Source: an uncultured Opitutales bacterium
GTDB taxonomy: Bacteria > Verrucomicrobiota > Verrucomicrobiia > Opitutales > Coraliomargaritaceae
NCBI GenBank assembly: GCA_937775295.1
Contig: CALKBZ010000008.1
Location: forward strand, 26,592 to 90,591
Direction of reading: 5' to 3'
DNA: 64,000 bases
The notes beneath the pieces were generated by a model, which searched no databases, was not told the DNA's origin, and saw only the letters and a program-made list of their open reading frames with translations. Below are positions 54,803 to 64,000 of the stretch, piece after piece; position 1 is the first letter of the stretch, and the number at the start of each line of letters is the position of its first letter. Both the position numbers and the translations under genes were made by a program.

Positions 54803-56899
54803 TTAAAATAAGAAATAGCGCTGTGCCATCGGTAGCTTTACAGCGGGCTCGCAAGTGAGCACTTCGCCATCGGCAGTCACCGTGTAAGTCTCTGGATCAA
54901 TTTCGATGTCTGGCAAATAATCATTCAGCACCATATCGTGCTTTGAAATCGTGCGTGTATTCGAAACAGGCCGAATCTGCTTCTTCAAGTCTAGTTTTTC
55001 AGCAATGCCTGCATCGATTGCAGCTTGGCTCATGAAAGTAATCGAAGTCGTCGAAACGGCCTTACCAAAGGCAGCGAACTGGGGACGGTAGTACATCGGC
55101 TGCGGCGTTGGAATCGACGCGTTCGGATCGCCCATATTCGCAGTCGCGATCAAGCCACCTTTCAACACGAGCTCAGGCTTCACGCCGAAGAACGCCGGCT
55201 TGAACAGTACCATATCTGCGAGCTTACCGACCTCAAGGCTACCGACATCCGTCGCACAGCCACAAGCAATCGCAGGGTTAATTGTATACTTGGCGATGTA
55301 ACGCAGCACGCGGAAATTGTCCGCTGCAGCGTGCGTCTCGGATTCGAGCTTACCAAACTGCTGTTTCATTTTGTCTGCGGTCTGCCAGGTGCGAATCAGC
55401 ACCTCACCGACGCGGCCCATCGCCTGGCTATCGCTCGACATAATCGAGATCGCACCACGGTCGTGCAAAATGTCTTCAGCCGCGATCGTCTGTGGACGAA
55501 TGCGCGACTCCGCAAAAGCGACATCCTCTGGGATCTTTGAATCCAGGTGATGGCAAACCATCAACATATCTAGATGCTCATCGATGGTATTGATCGTATA
55601 GGGCCGTGTCGGATTAGTTGAAGACGGCAGCACATTGGGCAAGCCACAGACTTTTAAAATATCAGGTGCATGCCCGCCGCCTGCGCCTTCCGAGTGGAAG
55701 GTATGGATCACGCGATCCTTGAACGCACCAATCGTCGTTTCAACAAAGCCAGACTCATTCAGCGTATCGGTATGAATCGCCACCTGCACATCGAGCTCAT
55801 CTGCCACGGTTAAACAGTGATCAATCGAGCTCGGAGTCGTGCCCCAGTCTTCGTGTAGTTTCAGCCCCATCGCCCCCGCAGCGACTTGCTCGCGCAGTGC
55901 TTCGTGGTTAGACGCGTTGCCCTTACCCATGAAGCCGAGATTCATCGGAAACGCTTCCGCCGCTTCAAGCATCTTGTGAATATTCCAAGCGCCCGGCGTG
56001 CAGGTCGTGGCATTCGTGCCGGTCGCGGGGCCCGTTCCACCACCGACCATCGTCGTCACTCCGCTGGTGAGCGCTTCGTTAATCTGTTGTGGACAAATGA
56101 AATGGATGTGTGAATCAAAACCACCAGCCGTCACGATCTGTCCCTCGGCTGCGATCACTTCGGTGCCCGCGCCAATCACCATGTTTTCGCAGACGCCCGA
56201 CTGAATCAAGGGATTGCCACCATGACCGATACCTGCGATGCGTCCACCTTTCACGCCGATGTCAGCTTTAATGATGCCCAAGATCGGATCGATAATGGTG
56301 GCATTGGTTAAAATTAAATCGAGACAGTCGGCATCGAGTGCCAGTGGCGACTGGCCCATACCATCGCGAATCACTTTGCCGCCGCCAAACTTCACCTCAT
56401 TGCCATAACCACCACCCTCGGCGATCAAGTCTTTTTCGATTTCAATAAACAGCTCGGTATCAGCGAGGCGCACTTGGTCGCCTACGGTCGGGCCAAACAT
56501 CTCGGCGTATTGACGACGGGTAAATTCGAGACCTGAAGACTGAGGCGGGAGACCTGAGGTGGGGGGCTTGAGGGAGGAGGCTGCGTCACCGAGCGGCGCA
56601 TCGACCTTGTTGTTCAAGCCGTAAACGCGGCGCTCTCCTGCAAGCGCGACCAGCTCGACTTCGCGCACATCACCGGGCTCGAAACGAACGGCGGTGCCCG
56701 CTGCAATGTTAAGACGAAACCCTCTCGCCGCTTCGCGGTCGAAGTCCAAAGCGTCATTGACCTCATAGAAGTGAAAATGGCTACCGATCTGCACCGGGCG
56801 ATCACCCTGATTCGCCACCTTCACGGTAATCGTCACTAAGCCAACATTCCCTGCGAGCAGCGCATCGGGATCGGAGTATTTGTATTCGCCAGGTATCAT
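54803..56899 (-). CDS. ureBC: Fused urease beta-alpha subunit (UreB-UreC)
   Basis: 698 residues in one frame. Residues 1-103 are a complete UreB (IPGEY at the start, [29 protein letters not shown] near the end), about 104-123 a Ser/Pro/Gly linker, and 124-698 a full UreC ([20 protein letters not shown]). Active-site residues are present: H264 and H266 (HIH), carbamylated-Lys K347 (LKLHEDWG), H376, H402 and flap C449/H450 (VCHHL). It hydrolyses urea to ammonia and carbamate. The linker DNA contains the 9-mer GAGACCTGA twice, 21 bases apart, suggesting a repeat insertion fused the genes. ureA overlaps its start by four bases. Confidence 0.95.
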   Translation of the reverse strand: MIPGEYKYSDPDALLAGNVGLVTITVKVANQGDRPVQIGSHFHFYEVNDALDFDREAARGFRLNIAAGTAVRFEPGDVREVELVALAGERRVYGLNNKVDAPLGDAASSLKPPTSGLPPQSSGLEFTRRQYAEMFGPTVGDQVRLADTELFIEIEKDLIAEGGGYGNEVKFGGGKVIRDGMGQSPLALDADCLDLILTNATIIDPILGIIKADIGVKGGRIAGIGHGGNPLIQSGVCENMVIGAGTEVIAAEGQIVTAGGFDSHIHFICPQQINEALTSGVTTMVGGGTGPATGTNATTCTPGAWNIHKMLEAAEAFPMNLGFMGKGNASNHEALREQVAAGAMGLKLHEDWGTTPSSIDHCLTVADELDVQVAIHTDTLNESGFVETTIGAFKDRVIHTFHSEGAGGGHAPDILKVCGLPNVLPSSTNPTRPYTINTIDEHLDMLMVCHHLDSKIPEDVAFAESRIRPQTIAAEDILHDRGAISIMSSDSQAMGRVGEVLIRTWQTADKMKQQFGKLESETHAAADNFRVLRYIAKYTINPAIACGCATDVGSLEVGKLADMVLFKPAFFGVKPELVLKGGLIATANMGDPNASIPTPQPMYYRPQFAAFGKAVSTTSITFMSQAAIDAGIAEKLDLKKQIRPVSNTRTISKHDMVLNDYLPDIEIDPETYTVTADGEVLTCEPAVKLPMAQRYFLF

Positions 56900-57198
56900 C
56901 GGATCGGATTGTGAACAGTGACTAGTTTGGTGCCATCGGGAAAGGTGCCCTCGACTTGCACTTCATGGATCATTTCTGGCACGCCTGCCATCACATCGTC
57001 GCGCTTCAGGATCGTGGTGCCAAAACTCATGAGATCCGCCACGGTTTGACCATCGCGAATCCCTTCGAGGATCTCATAGGAAATGAGTGCGATCGACTCA
57101 GGATAGTTCAGCTTTAAGCCACGGCCGAGCCTGCGACGCGCCAAATCAGCGGCCACGACGATCATGAGCTTATCTTGTTCTCGAGGAGTTAGATGCAT
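56896..57198 (-). CDS. ureA: Urease gamma subunit
   Basis: 100 residues, full-length Ure[70 protein letters not shown]. It stays a separate protein although beta and alpha are fused. Its stop overlaps the ureBC start (ATGA), giving one-to-one coupling. Thirteen bases separate it from urtE, linking transporter and enzyme. Confidence 0.96.
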   Translation of the reverse strand: MHLTPREQDKLMIVVAADLARRRLGRGLKLNYPESIALISYEILEGIRDGQTVADLMSFGTTILKRDDVMAGVPEMIHEVQVEGTFPDGTKLVTVHNPIR

Positions 57199-57211
57199 TT
57201 AGAAATAAAGA

Positions 57212-57943
57212 TTAAACTGTGAGGTGCTTATTAATGACGGCGGACGTCAGTTGTTCAGACTGACCGGACAGAACCACGCTACCACGATCTAGAATATAAA
57301 ATTCATCACTGGCAGCTTTAGCAAAATCGAGGTATTGCTCGACCAAGATTATACTCAGATTACCACGTTTCTTGAGCATATGAATCGCGTCCTCAATTTG
57401 ATCGATAATCGAAGGCTGAATGCCCTCGGTCGGCTCATCGAGAATCAGCAGTTTTGGATTGGTCAAAATCGCACGACCAATCGCCAACTGCTGCTGCTGA
57501 CCGCCAGACAGGACGCCGCCCTTTCGAGCGAGCATGTCTTTGACCACTGGAAACAGCTCATACACCTCGTCGAGTCGATCGCGACCCGCGACCCCAGAAA
57601 TACTCATACTGACTTCGAGGTTTTCTTGAACCGTCAGATTCGGAAAAATGTCGCGCCCCTGTGGCACGTAGCCGAGCCCCATCCGCGCGCGTTGATCGGA
57701 GCGCAGCGACTCGATCGATTGACCCTCAAAAGTAATGCTGCCCTCGGTCTTTGGCATCTGCCCCATGATGCTACGCAGCAGCGAAGTTTTACCCACACCA
57801 TTACGCCCCAAGAGCGCAACGACTGAGTTTGGCTTTACGGTCATATCAATGCCGCGCAAAATGATAGATTCATCATAGCTTGCCTTGAGGCCCTTGACGG
57901 ACAGCAGCGGCTCAGCGACAGGTGTGGAAGATTCAGAAATCAT
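57212..57943 (-). CDS. urtE: Urea ABC transporter ATP-binding protein UrtE
   Basis: 243 residues of the LivF class. Walker A GRNGVGKT at 46-53, signature LSGGQQQQLAIGRAIL, Walker B LLILDEPTEG; the H-loop position is VEQYLDFA (Gln for His), as in LivF-like proteins. It powers urea import together with UrtD. 15 bases separate it from urtD. Confidence 0.94.
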   Translation of the reverse strand: MISESSTPVAEPLLSVKGLKASYDESIILRGIDMTVKPNSVVALLGRNGVGKTSLLRSIMGQMPKTEGSITFEGQSIESLRSDQRARMGLGYVPQGRDIFPNLTVQENLEVSMSISGVAGRDRLDEVYELFPVVKDMLARKGGVLSGGQQQQLAIGRAILTNPKLLILDEPTEGIQPSIIDQIEDAIHMLKKRGNLSIILVEQYLDFAKAASDEFYILDRGSVVLSGQSEQLTSAVINKHLTV

Positions 57944-57958
57944 AGCGTGTCGGTGTGT

Positions 57959-58771
<813 letters not shown>

Positions 58772-58773
58772 AA

Positions 58774-59880
58774 TTAAGCCTCCGCAGTTTGAAGTGAACG
58801 TTTTTGGGCAATACTCGCTTTGACCTGCTGGTAAACACCGACGATACCGTTGGGCATCACCAGCACCACAAAGACAAACATGCCGCCCATCATAATTAAC
58901 CAGTAATCGGGGAACGCCTGCGTGGTATAACTCTTAAACAGATTCACCAAAATCGCACCGATCACAGGGCCCCACTTGGTTCCTCGTCCACCGACGGCGA
59001 CCCAGACGACCACTTCGAGTGACTTACCGGTTTCCATCAGACTCGGATTGATACCACCGACCTGCGGCACATACAACGCACCCGCCGCACCTGCAATCAT
59101 CGCGGAAAGCGTGAAGATGACTAACTTGAAACTGGTCGTGGAATACCCAGAGAAGAGTACGCGGTTTTCTGAATCACGAATCGCCTGCTGCACCTTGCCA
59201 AGCTTGGATGCGAGCAAGCCAGAAGTGATCAGATAGGTCAACAGTAACAACAACGCTGAGCCGATATACAACCAACGCGTGGTCGATGGATCGTTAATAC
59301 TATGGCCGAGGATTTCCTTAAAGTCAGTAAATCCGTTGTTACCGCCAAAGGTAAAGTCATTGCGAAAGAACAATAGACACACGGCGTAAGTGAGCGCCTG
59401 GGTTAGAATCGAGAAATACACACCTTTGATGCGCGAACGAAACGCAAGTATGCCGAAGATCAATGCGACCAAGCCCGGCACCCAGAGCACCGCACCCGAC
59501 GCAAACCAGAAACTATCAAATGGCTTCCAGTGAGTCGGCAGATCTTGATAGCCCATAAAAACCATGAAGTCGGGCAAGACACGTTCTGCCGCACTTGCAT
59601 CCCCAATCGCGAGCATCAGATACATGCCCATCGCATAACCGCCCAGAGCGAAGAACAAACTCTGGCAGAGGCAGAGCAAGCCGGTATAGCCCCAGAGTAA
59701 ATTGAGACTCATCGCGAGAATGGCGTAAGTCAGATATTTACCCCACAGCGAGACTTGGAAGGAGCTTACCGAGAGCAAACCCGATTCAGGCCCCCACGCA
59801 TTTAAGCCGGGGAGTAACATGAGGAGCGCGGCAACAATACAGAAGATGCCGGCCTCTTTCTTAGTGTCAGTAGAAAGCAT
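58774..59880 (-). CDS. urtC: Urea ABC transporter permease UrtC
   Basis: 368 residues, about nine membrane spans, LivM class. Landmarks are [52 protein letters not shown] (UrtC-specific) and [18 protein letters not shown], the EAA-like cytoplasmic loop. The start at 59880 ([11 protein letters not shown]) avoids an N-terminal stretch that would overlap the end of urtB. Confidence 0.93.
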   Translation of the reverse strand: MLSTDTKKEAGIFCIVAALLMLLPGLNAWGPESGLLSVSSFQVSLWGKYLTYAILAMSLNLLWGYTGLLCLCQSLFFALGGYAMGMYLMLAIGDASAAERVLPDFMVFMGYQDLPTHWKPFDSFWFASGAVLWVPGLVALIFGILAFRSRIKGVYFSILTQALTYAVCLLFFRNDFTFGGNNGFTDFKEILGHSINDPSTTRWLYIGSALLLLLTYLITSGLLASKLGKVQQAIRDSENRVLFSGYSTTSFKLVIFTLSAMIAGAAGALYVPQVGGINPSLMETGKSLEVVVWVAVGGRGTKWGPVIGAILVNLFKSYTTQAFPDYWLIMMGGMFVFVVLVMPNGIVGVYQQVKASIAQKRSLQTAEA

Positions 59881-59900
59881 AGTATAAAACGTTTTTGAAT

Positions 59901-61565
59901 TTAATCGTCTAGGCTGCGGGAGCGTGACGGGAACAATCCACCGGGGCGCCACTGCAAGAATAGGATGATCACAAAGAAGACCGTAATCTTACCCATCACT
60001 GGACCGAGTGCTGGCTGTAGCAATTGATCCACCAGACCGATGCCCATCGCGGAGAGACCTGCACCGAGCAAGTTCCCTACACTACCGATCACAACGACCA
60101 TGAAGCTATCGACGATATATTGCTGGCCCATCAGCGGGCCCACATTACCAATCTGCGACAGCACTGAACCACCCAACGCCGCGAGACCGCAACCGAGCGC
60201 AAACGTCATCGAATTTACACGAGCCACCGGAATACCGAGGCTACTCGCCATGCCCCGATTTTGCATCACCGCGCGGATGTGCAAACCAAGGTTCGTCTTA
60301 CGCAACAACAGCCACGTCAGCACCACGACCACCAGCGCAATAAACATAATGAACAAACGTGTGTAGCTCATACTAAATCCACCCAAGCTGAGATTTCCCA
60401 TCAACCATGTTGGATTATTCACCTGCACATTGGCTGCGCCAAAAATCAAACGAAAGCACTGTTGCATGACCATCGAAATCCCCCAGGTGCACAGCAGTGA
60501 TTCTAAGGGACGTCGGTAGAGAAAACGAATAATTGATTTCTCTAAAACCAAACCAAACCCTGCCGCGACTAGAAAACTAAGTGGTAACGAGACCACAAAG
60601 TACCACCCGAAAGCCTCACTACTGAGCCCCCATGTATTGATGAAAAAAGTCTGCACCATGTAAGTGGTATAGCCACCGATCGCAACGAACTCACCATGCG
60701 CCATATTAATAATACCCATCAAACCGAAGGTAATCGCCAAGCCAAAGGACACGATTAACAGTACCGACCCCGTACTGAACCCTCGGAAAAAGCTACTGAG
60801 GAACTCCATTAAATTCATATGCTCTGCGATCGTCCGCAGCGTGGTCGAGGATGCGATCGCCAGCGGACTATCCGCACGTCCGGCAGTCACTTCTGCCTCT
60901 AACACCTTCTCAATGAAGCCACGCGAAGCGACCGATTTCAACTCTGCTAGCTCCTCAACCGATGCCAACTTCTCTGCCGCATCGCCATTCTCGAGGAGAC
61001 TGATCGCGAGCGCTTCTCGAATTGCAGCGCGCACCTCATCCACTGCCTCGACTTCCAGCTGTGCCTCTAAGGCTGGCACAAACTCTGGCTTGAGACTACG
61101 ACCCATCTTGATCGCGGAATTAATACGCACATTTGGATCATCGGCCTTAAGCCCCAGCGTATCCAATAGACCCTTCATCTGCTTACGCACGGAACGCGAT
61201 GCACGAGTCTTCTCCGCGACTTCGACTTCCACCTCAGAGAGTGTCACCGCTTCACCTGTTGCAACGAGCGACCACTGCTCATCGGTAAATTGCAGCAACC
61301 GAACCGCATCGGCGTCAGTTAAAGTAAAGATACCACCCGTTCGCCACGCCTCATAGATGTTGGCGATTGCTGGATCACCATAGTGTGAAAGCTCCTGCAA
61401 CAGGACTTGCTGATCTAATTTCTCTGCAAGTATCAGCTCAGAAAACACCACACGGGCATTACGCTCAGACGCGCCGAAGGACATCGAACAACATAATCCA
61501 AACAGCAGCAGTGAAACCACCGCCCGGAATGGACTTATTAAAACAGACTTAGCGACAGAAATCAT
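59901..61565 (-). CDS. urtB: Urea ABC transporter permease UrtB with periplasmic extension
   Basis: About 554 residues. A signal peptide (ending CCSMSFGA) leads into a 230-residue helical, HEAT-like periplasmic extension ([44 protein letters not shown]) typical of UrtB, then the LivH-class permease (about 265-555) with [20 protein letters not shown] and [17 protein letters not shown]. The start at 61565 is chosen; an ATG at 61592 adds nine residues. A strong hairpin separates it from urtA. Confidence 0.92.
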   Translation of the reverse strand: MISVAKSVLISPFRAVVSLLLFGLCCSMSFGASERNARVVFSELILAEKLDQQVLLQELSHYGDPAIANIYEAWRTGGIFTLTDADAVRLLQFTDEQWSLVATGEAVTLSEVEVEVAEKTRASRSVRKQMKGLLDTLGLKADDPNVRINSAIKMGRSLKPEFVPALEAQLEVEAVDEVRAAIREALAISLLENGDAAEKLASVEELAELKSVASRGFIEKVLEAEVTAGRADSPLAIASSTTLRTIAEHMNLMEFLSSFFRGFSTGSVLLIVSFGLAITFGLMGIINMAHGEFVAIGGYTTYMVQTFFINTWGLSSEAFGWYFVVSLPLSFLVAAGFGLVLEKSIIRFLYRRPLESLLCTWGISMVMQQCFRLIFGAANVQVNNPTWLMGNLSLGGFSMSYTRLFIMFIALVVVVLTWLLLRKTNLGLHIRAVMQNRGMASSLGIPVARVNSMTFALGCGLAALGGSVLSQIGNVGPLMGQQYIVDSFMVVVIGSVGNLLGAGLSAMGIGLVDQLLQPALGPVMGKITVFFVIILFLQWRPGGLFPSRSRSLDD

Positions 61566-61622
61566 AAAAATGAAAAAGCTAGCACATCTCATGCCAACGA
61601 AGGGGTTTAAACCAAAAGCTAA

Positions 61623-61653
61623 GGGCTAGTGAGATCAAAGATCTCGCTAGCCC
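61623..61653 (-). promoter_or_regulatory. Intercistronic hairpin between urtA and urtB
   Basis: A 14-bp stem (61623-61636 with 61640-61653, one G-T pair) with a 3-base loop, 30 bases after the urtA stop and 58 before urtB. It lacks a clean T-run, so it probably stabilises urtA mRNA or partly terminates, giving excess binding protein. Confidence 0.85.
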
Positions 61654-61682
61654 CGCCAAACAAAACGACTGTCTATGAAAAA

Positions 61683-62945
<1,263 letters not shown>

Positions 62946-63136
62946 GTGTAGTTTTCCCCTATGTTAGTATGTTATATTTCTTGAAATGAATCGTGGCTTA
63001 ATTCGCCAGATAGCATTCACCATCATTTAGCTCATTCTATGCCAATTATTCTGCTGAAATATTTTTACCCATAACAAAGACTTAAACTGATGCAGGACGC
63101 CCAAATAAACGTTAACTACAGCTACTAAAAGCCGGT

Positions 63137-63182
63137 TGATTTAGAGAAATGTATCATAAAGTGGATACATTTCTCTAAATCA
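63137..63182. promoter_or_regulatory. Perfect 19-bp inverted repeat upstream of urtA
   Basis: 63137-63155 (TGATTTAGAGAAATGTATC) and 63164-63182 are exact reverse complements with an 8-base centre ATAAAGTG, 191 bases before the urtA start. No T-run follows. It could be a regulator site, an RNA hairpin or a tiny mobile palindrome. The 345-base gap 62946-63290 contains no gene. Confidence 0.85.
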
Positions 63183-63237
63183 GTCTAGGGAAAGCGCACA
63201 ACAGCCAAAGCGCAGCACCCCAATACAAAAATAAAAA

Positions 63238-63265
63238 AACCCTCCAGCGGAACGCTTGGAGGGTT
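63238..63265 (-). terminator. Terminator of the BamE-like gene
   Basis: AACCCTCCAGCG (63238-63249) pairs with CGC-T-TGGAGGGTT (63253-63265) with one bulged base and a 3-base loop; on the minus strand seven T follow. It lies 25 bases past the stop of the gene at 63291. Confidence 0.9.
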
Positions 63266-63290
63266 GAATTAAATCGAAATAAAATAGCGG

Positions 63291-63803
63291 CTATAAGTCA
63301 GGCGCTTCGATTTCAATGACCTTGCCCTTATAAAATCGAACGATGCCAGTCACTTTTTTTGCCGTTGCGACGCGACGACCTTGGTAAGTGTAAACGAAAT
63401 CGACACGCTTGTGCATCGAGGGCTCATTTAGGGTCGGCTGGTCCAACACTGCAACAACCTCCTCGGGAGTCATGCCCCTCTGAAGCTTAGGCCACTTTTC
63501 GGCGTCCATCCAAGGAAAGTTCGCGCTTTCTTCGCGCGCTTGGATCGTCTGCACCACGCTCTCTATGAGCGAACTTTTATCCTTCGGAGTCATCGGCATT
63601 GACGCAAAAGCTTCCGTTGCGATCGCTTCGACCTGCGTATTCTTGACGAATCGAAGGGAAGCTTCGAGCTGCTCAACGCGTTGTTGCAATGCCAGGAATT
63701 CCTCCTGCGCCACTGCTTCAGCAACTGACATAGCAGGTGCAGCAGTCAGTACGGCCCCACATAGCGACAGTAGGAATAGATGTGTGTTATATTTTGTTTT
63801 CAT
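63291..63803 (-). CDS. Secreted coiled-coil protein with BamE/SmpA-like C-terminal domain
   Basis: 170 residues: a signal peptide (about 1-25), a heptad coiled coil (EEFLALQQRVEQLEASLRFV), then a 70-residue domain (KWPKLQRGMTPEEVVAVLDQPTL ... VDFVYTYQG ... GIVRFYKGKVIEIEAPDL) with the R-G-M-T-x-E-E-V-x-x-x-L-x-x-P pattern of SmpA/OmlA (BamE) domains. Probably envelope-associated. It sits between urtA and a porin-like gene, each with its own terminator. Confidence 0.6.
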   Translation of the reverse strand: MKTKYNTHLFLLSLCGAVLTAAPAMSVAEAVAQEEFLALQQRVEQLEASLRFVKNTQVEAIATEAFASMPMTPKDKSSLIESVVQTIQAREESANFPWMDAEKWPKLQRGMTPEEVVAVLDQPTLNEPSMHKRVDFVYTYQGRRVATAKKVTGIVRFYKGKVIEIEAPDL

Positions 63804-63814
63804 AATAAGCCAAA

Positions 63815-63842
63815 AAGGAGTCTCACCGAAATGAGACTCCTT
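63815..63842 (-). terminator. Terminator of the porin-like gene at the window edge
   Basis: A perfect 11-bp stem AAGGAGTCTCA / TGAGACTCCTT with loop CCGAAA; a T-run follows on the minus strand. It is 27 bases past the stop of the partial gene. Confidence 0.93.
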
Positions 63843-63868
63843 AGAGTTAAATGTAAGTAATTCTAAAT

Positions 63869-64000
63869 CTAGAAGCTATAGATAAGTTCTGCAGCGAGTG
63901 TAGTGAAATCTTCGCCTTCCACTTCTTCGCAGGAAAGCTCAAGCAGACCAAACACATTGTCTGAGAAAGCATAGCTAGGAGAAACTGTGAATTTTTCATA
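63869..64000 (-). CDS. C-terminal end of an outer-membrane beta-barrel (porin-like), partial
   Basis: Only the last 43 codons are in the window: [43 protein letters not shown] and a TAG stop. Alternating hydrophobic residues and the terminal Phe are the signature of a beta-barrel assembled by the BAM complex. Upstream of a urea operon in marine bacteria such genes often encode porins; that role is inference from position. Confidence 0.6.
   Translation of the reverse strand, partial: YEKFTVSPSYAFSDNVFGLLELSCEEVEGEDFTTLAAELIYSF

Overview
The window comes from a free-living, probably marine bacterium of moderately high GC content. The best fit is the Verrucomicrobiota class Opitutae (Coraliomargarita/Puniceicoccales-like). 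This is inferred from the gene repertoire and protein style: a PPi-type phosphofructokinase, a SecA without the zinc tail, SUMF1-type proteins, an SHD1-like protein, a pseudopilin, many dispersed palindromic repeats and a complete urea uptake and urease locus. No database search was possible. No rRNA, tRNA or CRISPR array was seen. Layout: 0-4 kb holds an ECF sigma factor with a zinc anti-sigma-like partner, downstream of a FAD oxidoreductase/DUF1365 pair and divergent from an NTF2-like protein. 4.3-12.4 kb is housekeeping: PPi-PFK, purB, a cupin gene with an interrupted signal peptide, holA, cinA, uvrC and a pseudopilin. 12.5-19.4 kb has a broken PIN/TRAM-like gene, a membrane-anchored SUMF1 protein, tyrA-aroA, rsmE and a DEAD-box helicase. 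19.8-30 kb has an NhaC antiporter, GluQ-RS, MscS, cmk, plsC, a dead GxxExxY gene, purM, a possible copper-linked outer-membrane pair and an orphan sugar-type binding protein. 30-39 kb has PIG-L, an MRJP/alkene reductase/ADP-ribosylglycohydrolase row, purE-purK, trpE and the principal-type sigma factor. 39-51.9 kb has lnt, secA, an overlapping Smr-Fic pair, a decayed ATPase island beside a duplicated rmuC 3' end, rmuC, a SOUL protein, a frameshifted nucleotidyltransferase, def and a formamidase remnant. 51.9-63 kb is one long minus-strand nitrogen operon: urtA-urtB-urtC-urtD-urtE-ureA-ureBC-ureE-ureF-ureG-ureD. The urea operon works as a unit. UrtA binds urea in the periplasm, UrtBC/UrtDE import it with ATP, and UreA plus a fused UreB-UreC polypeptide hydrolyse it. 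UreEFGD load nickel. A strong hairpin after urtA probably raises binding-protein mRNA over the rest, and a perfect 19-bp inverted repeat lies upstream of urtA. Two palindromic repeat units have invaded the ureG/ureF and ureF/ureE gaps, and the UreB-UreC linker itself looks repeat-derived. The most unusual points are: the UreB-UreC fusion; several freshly broken genes where the lesion can be read base by base (GxxExxY with two stops, nucleotidyltransferase with one lost T, cupin lipoprotein with one TAG, formamidase, an ATPase fragment); the duplicated, diverged rmuC 3' end bounding an AT-rich island; a UvrC without the usual cysteines of the iron-sulfur region; and at least five families of short palindromic or tandem repeats between genes. 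I did not find a convincing intact, wholly new defence or biosynthetic system.
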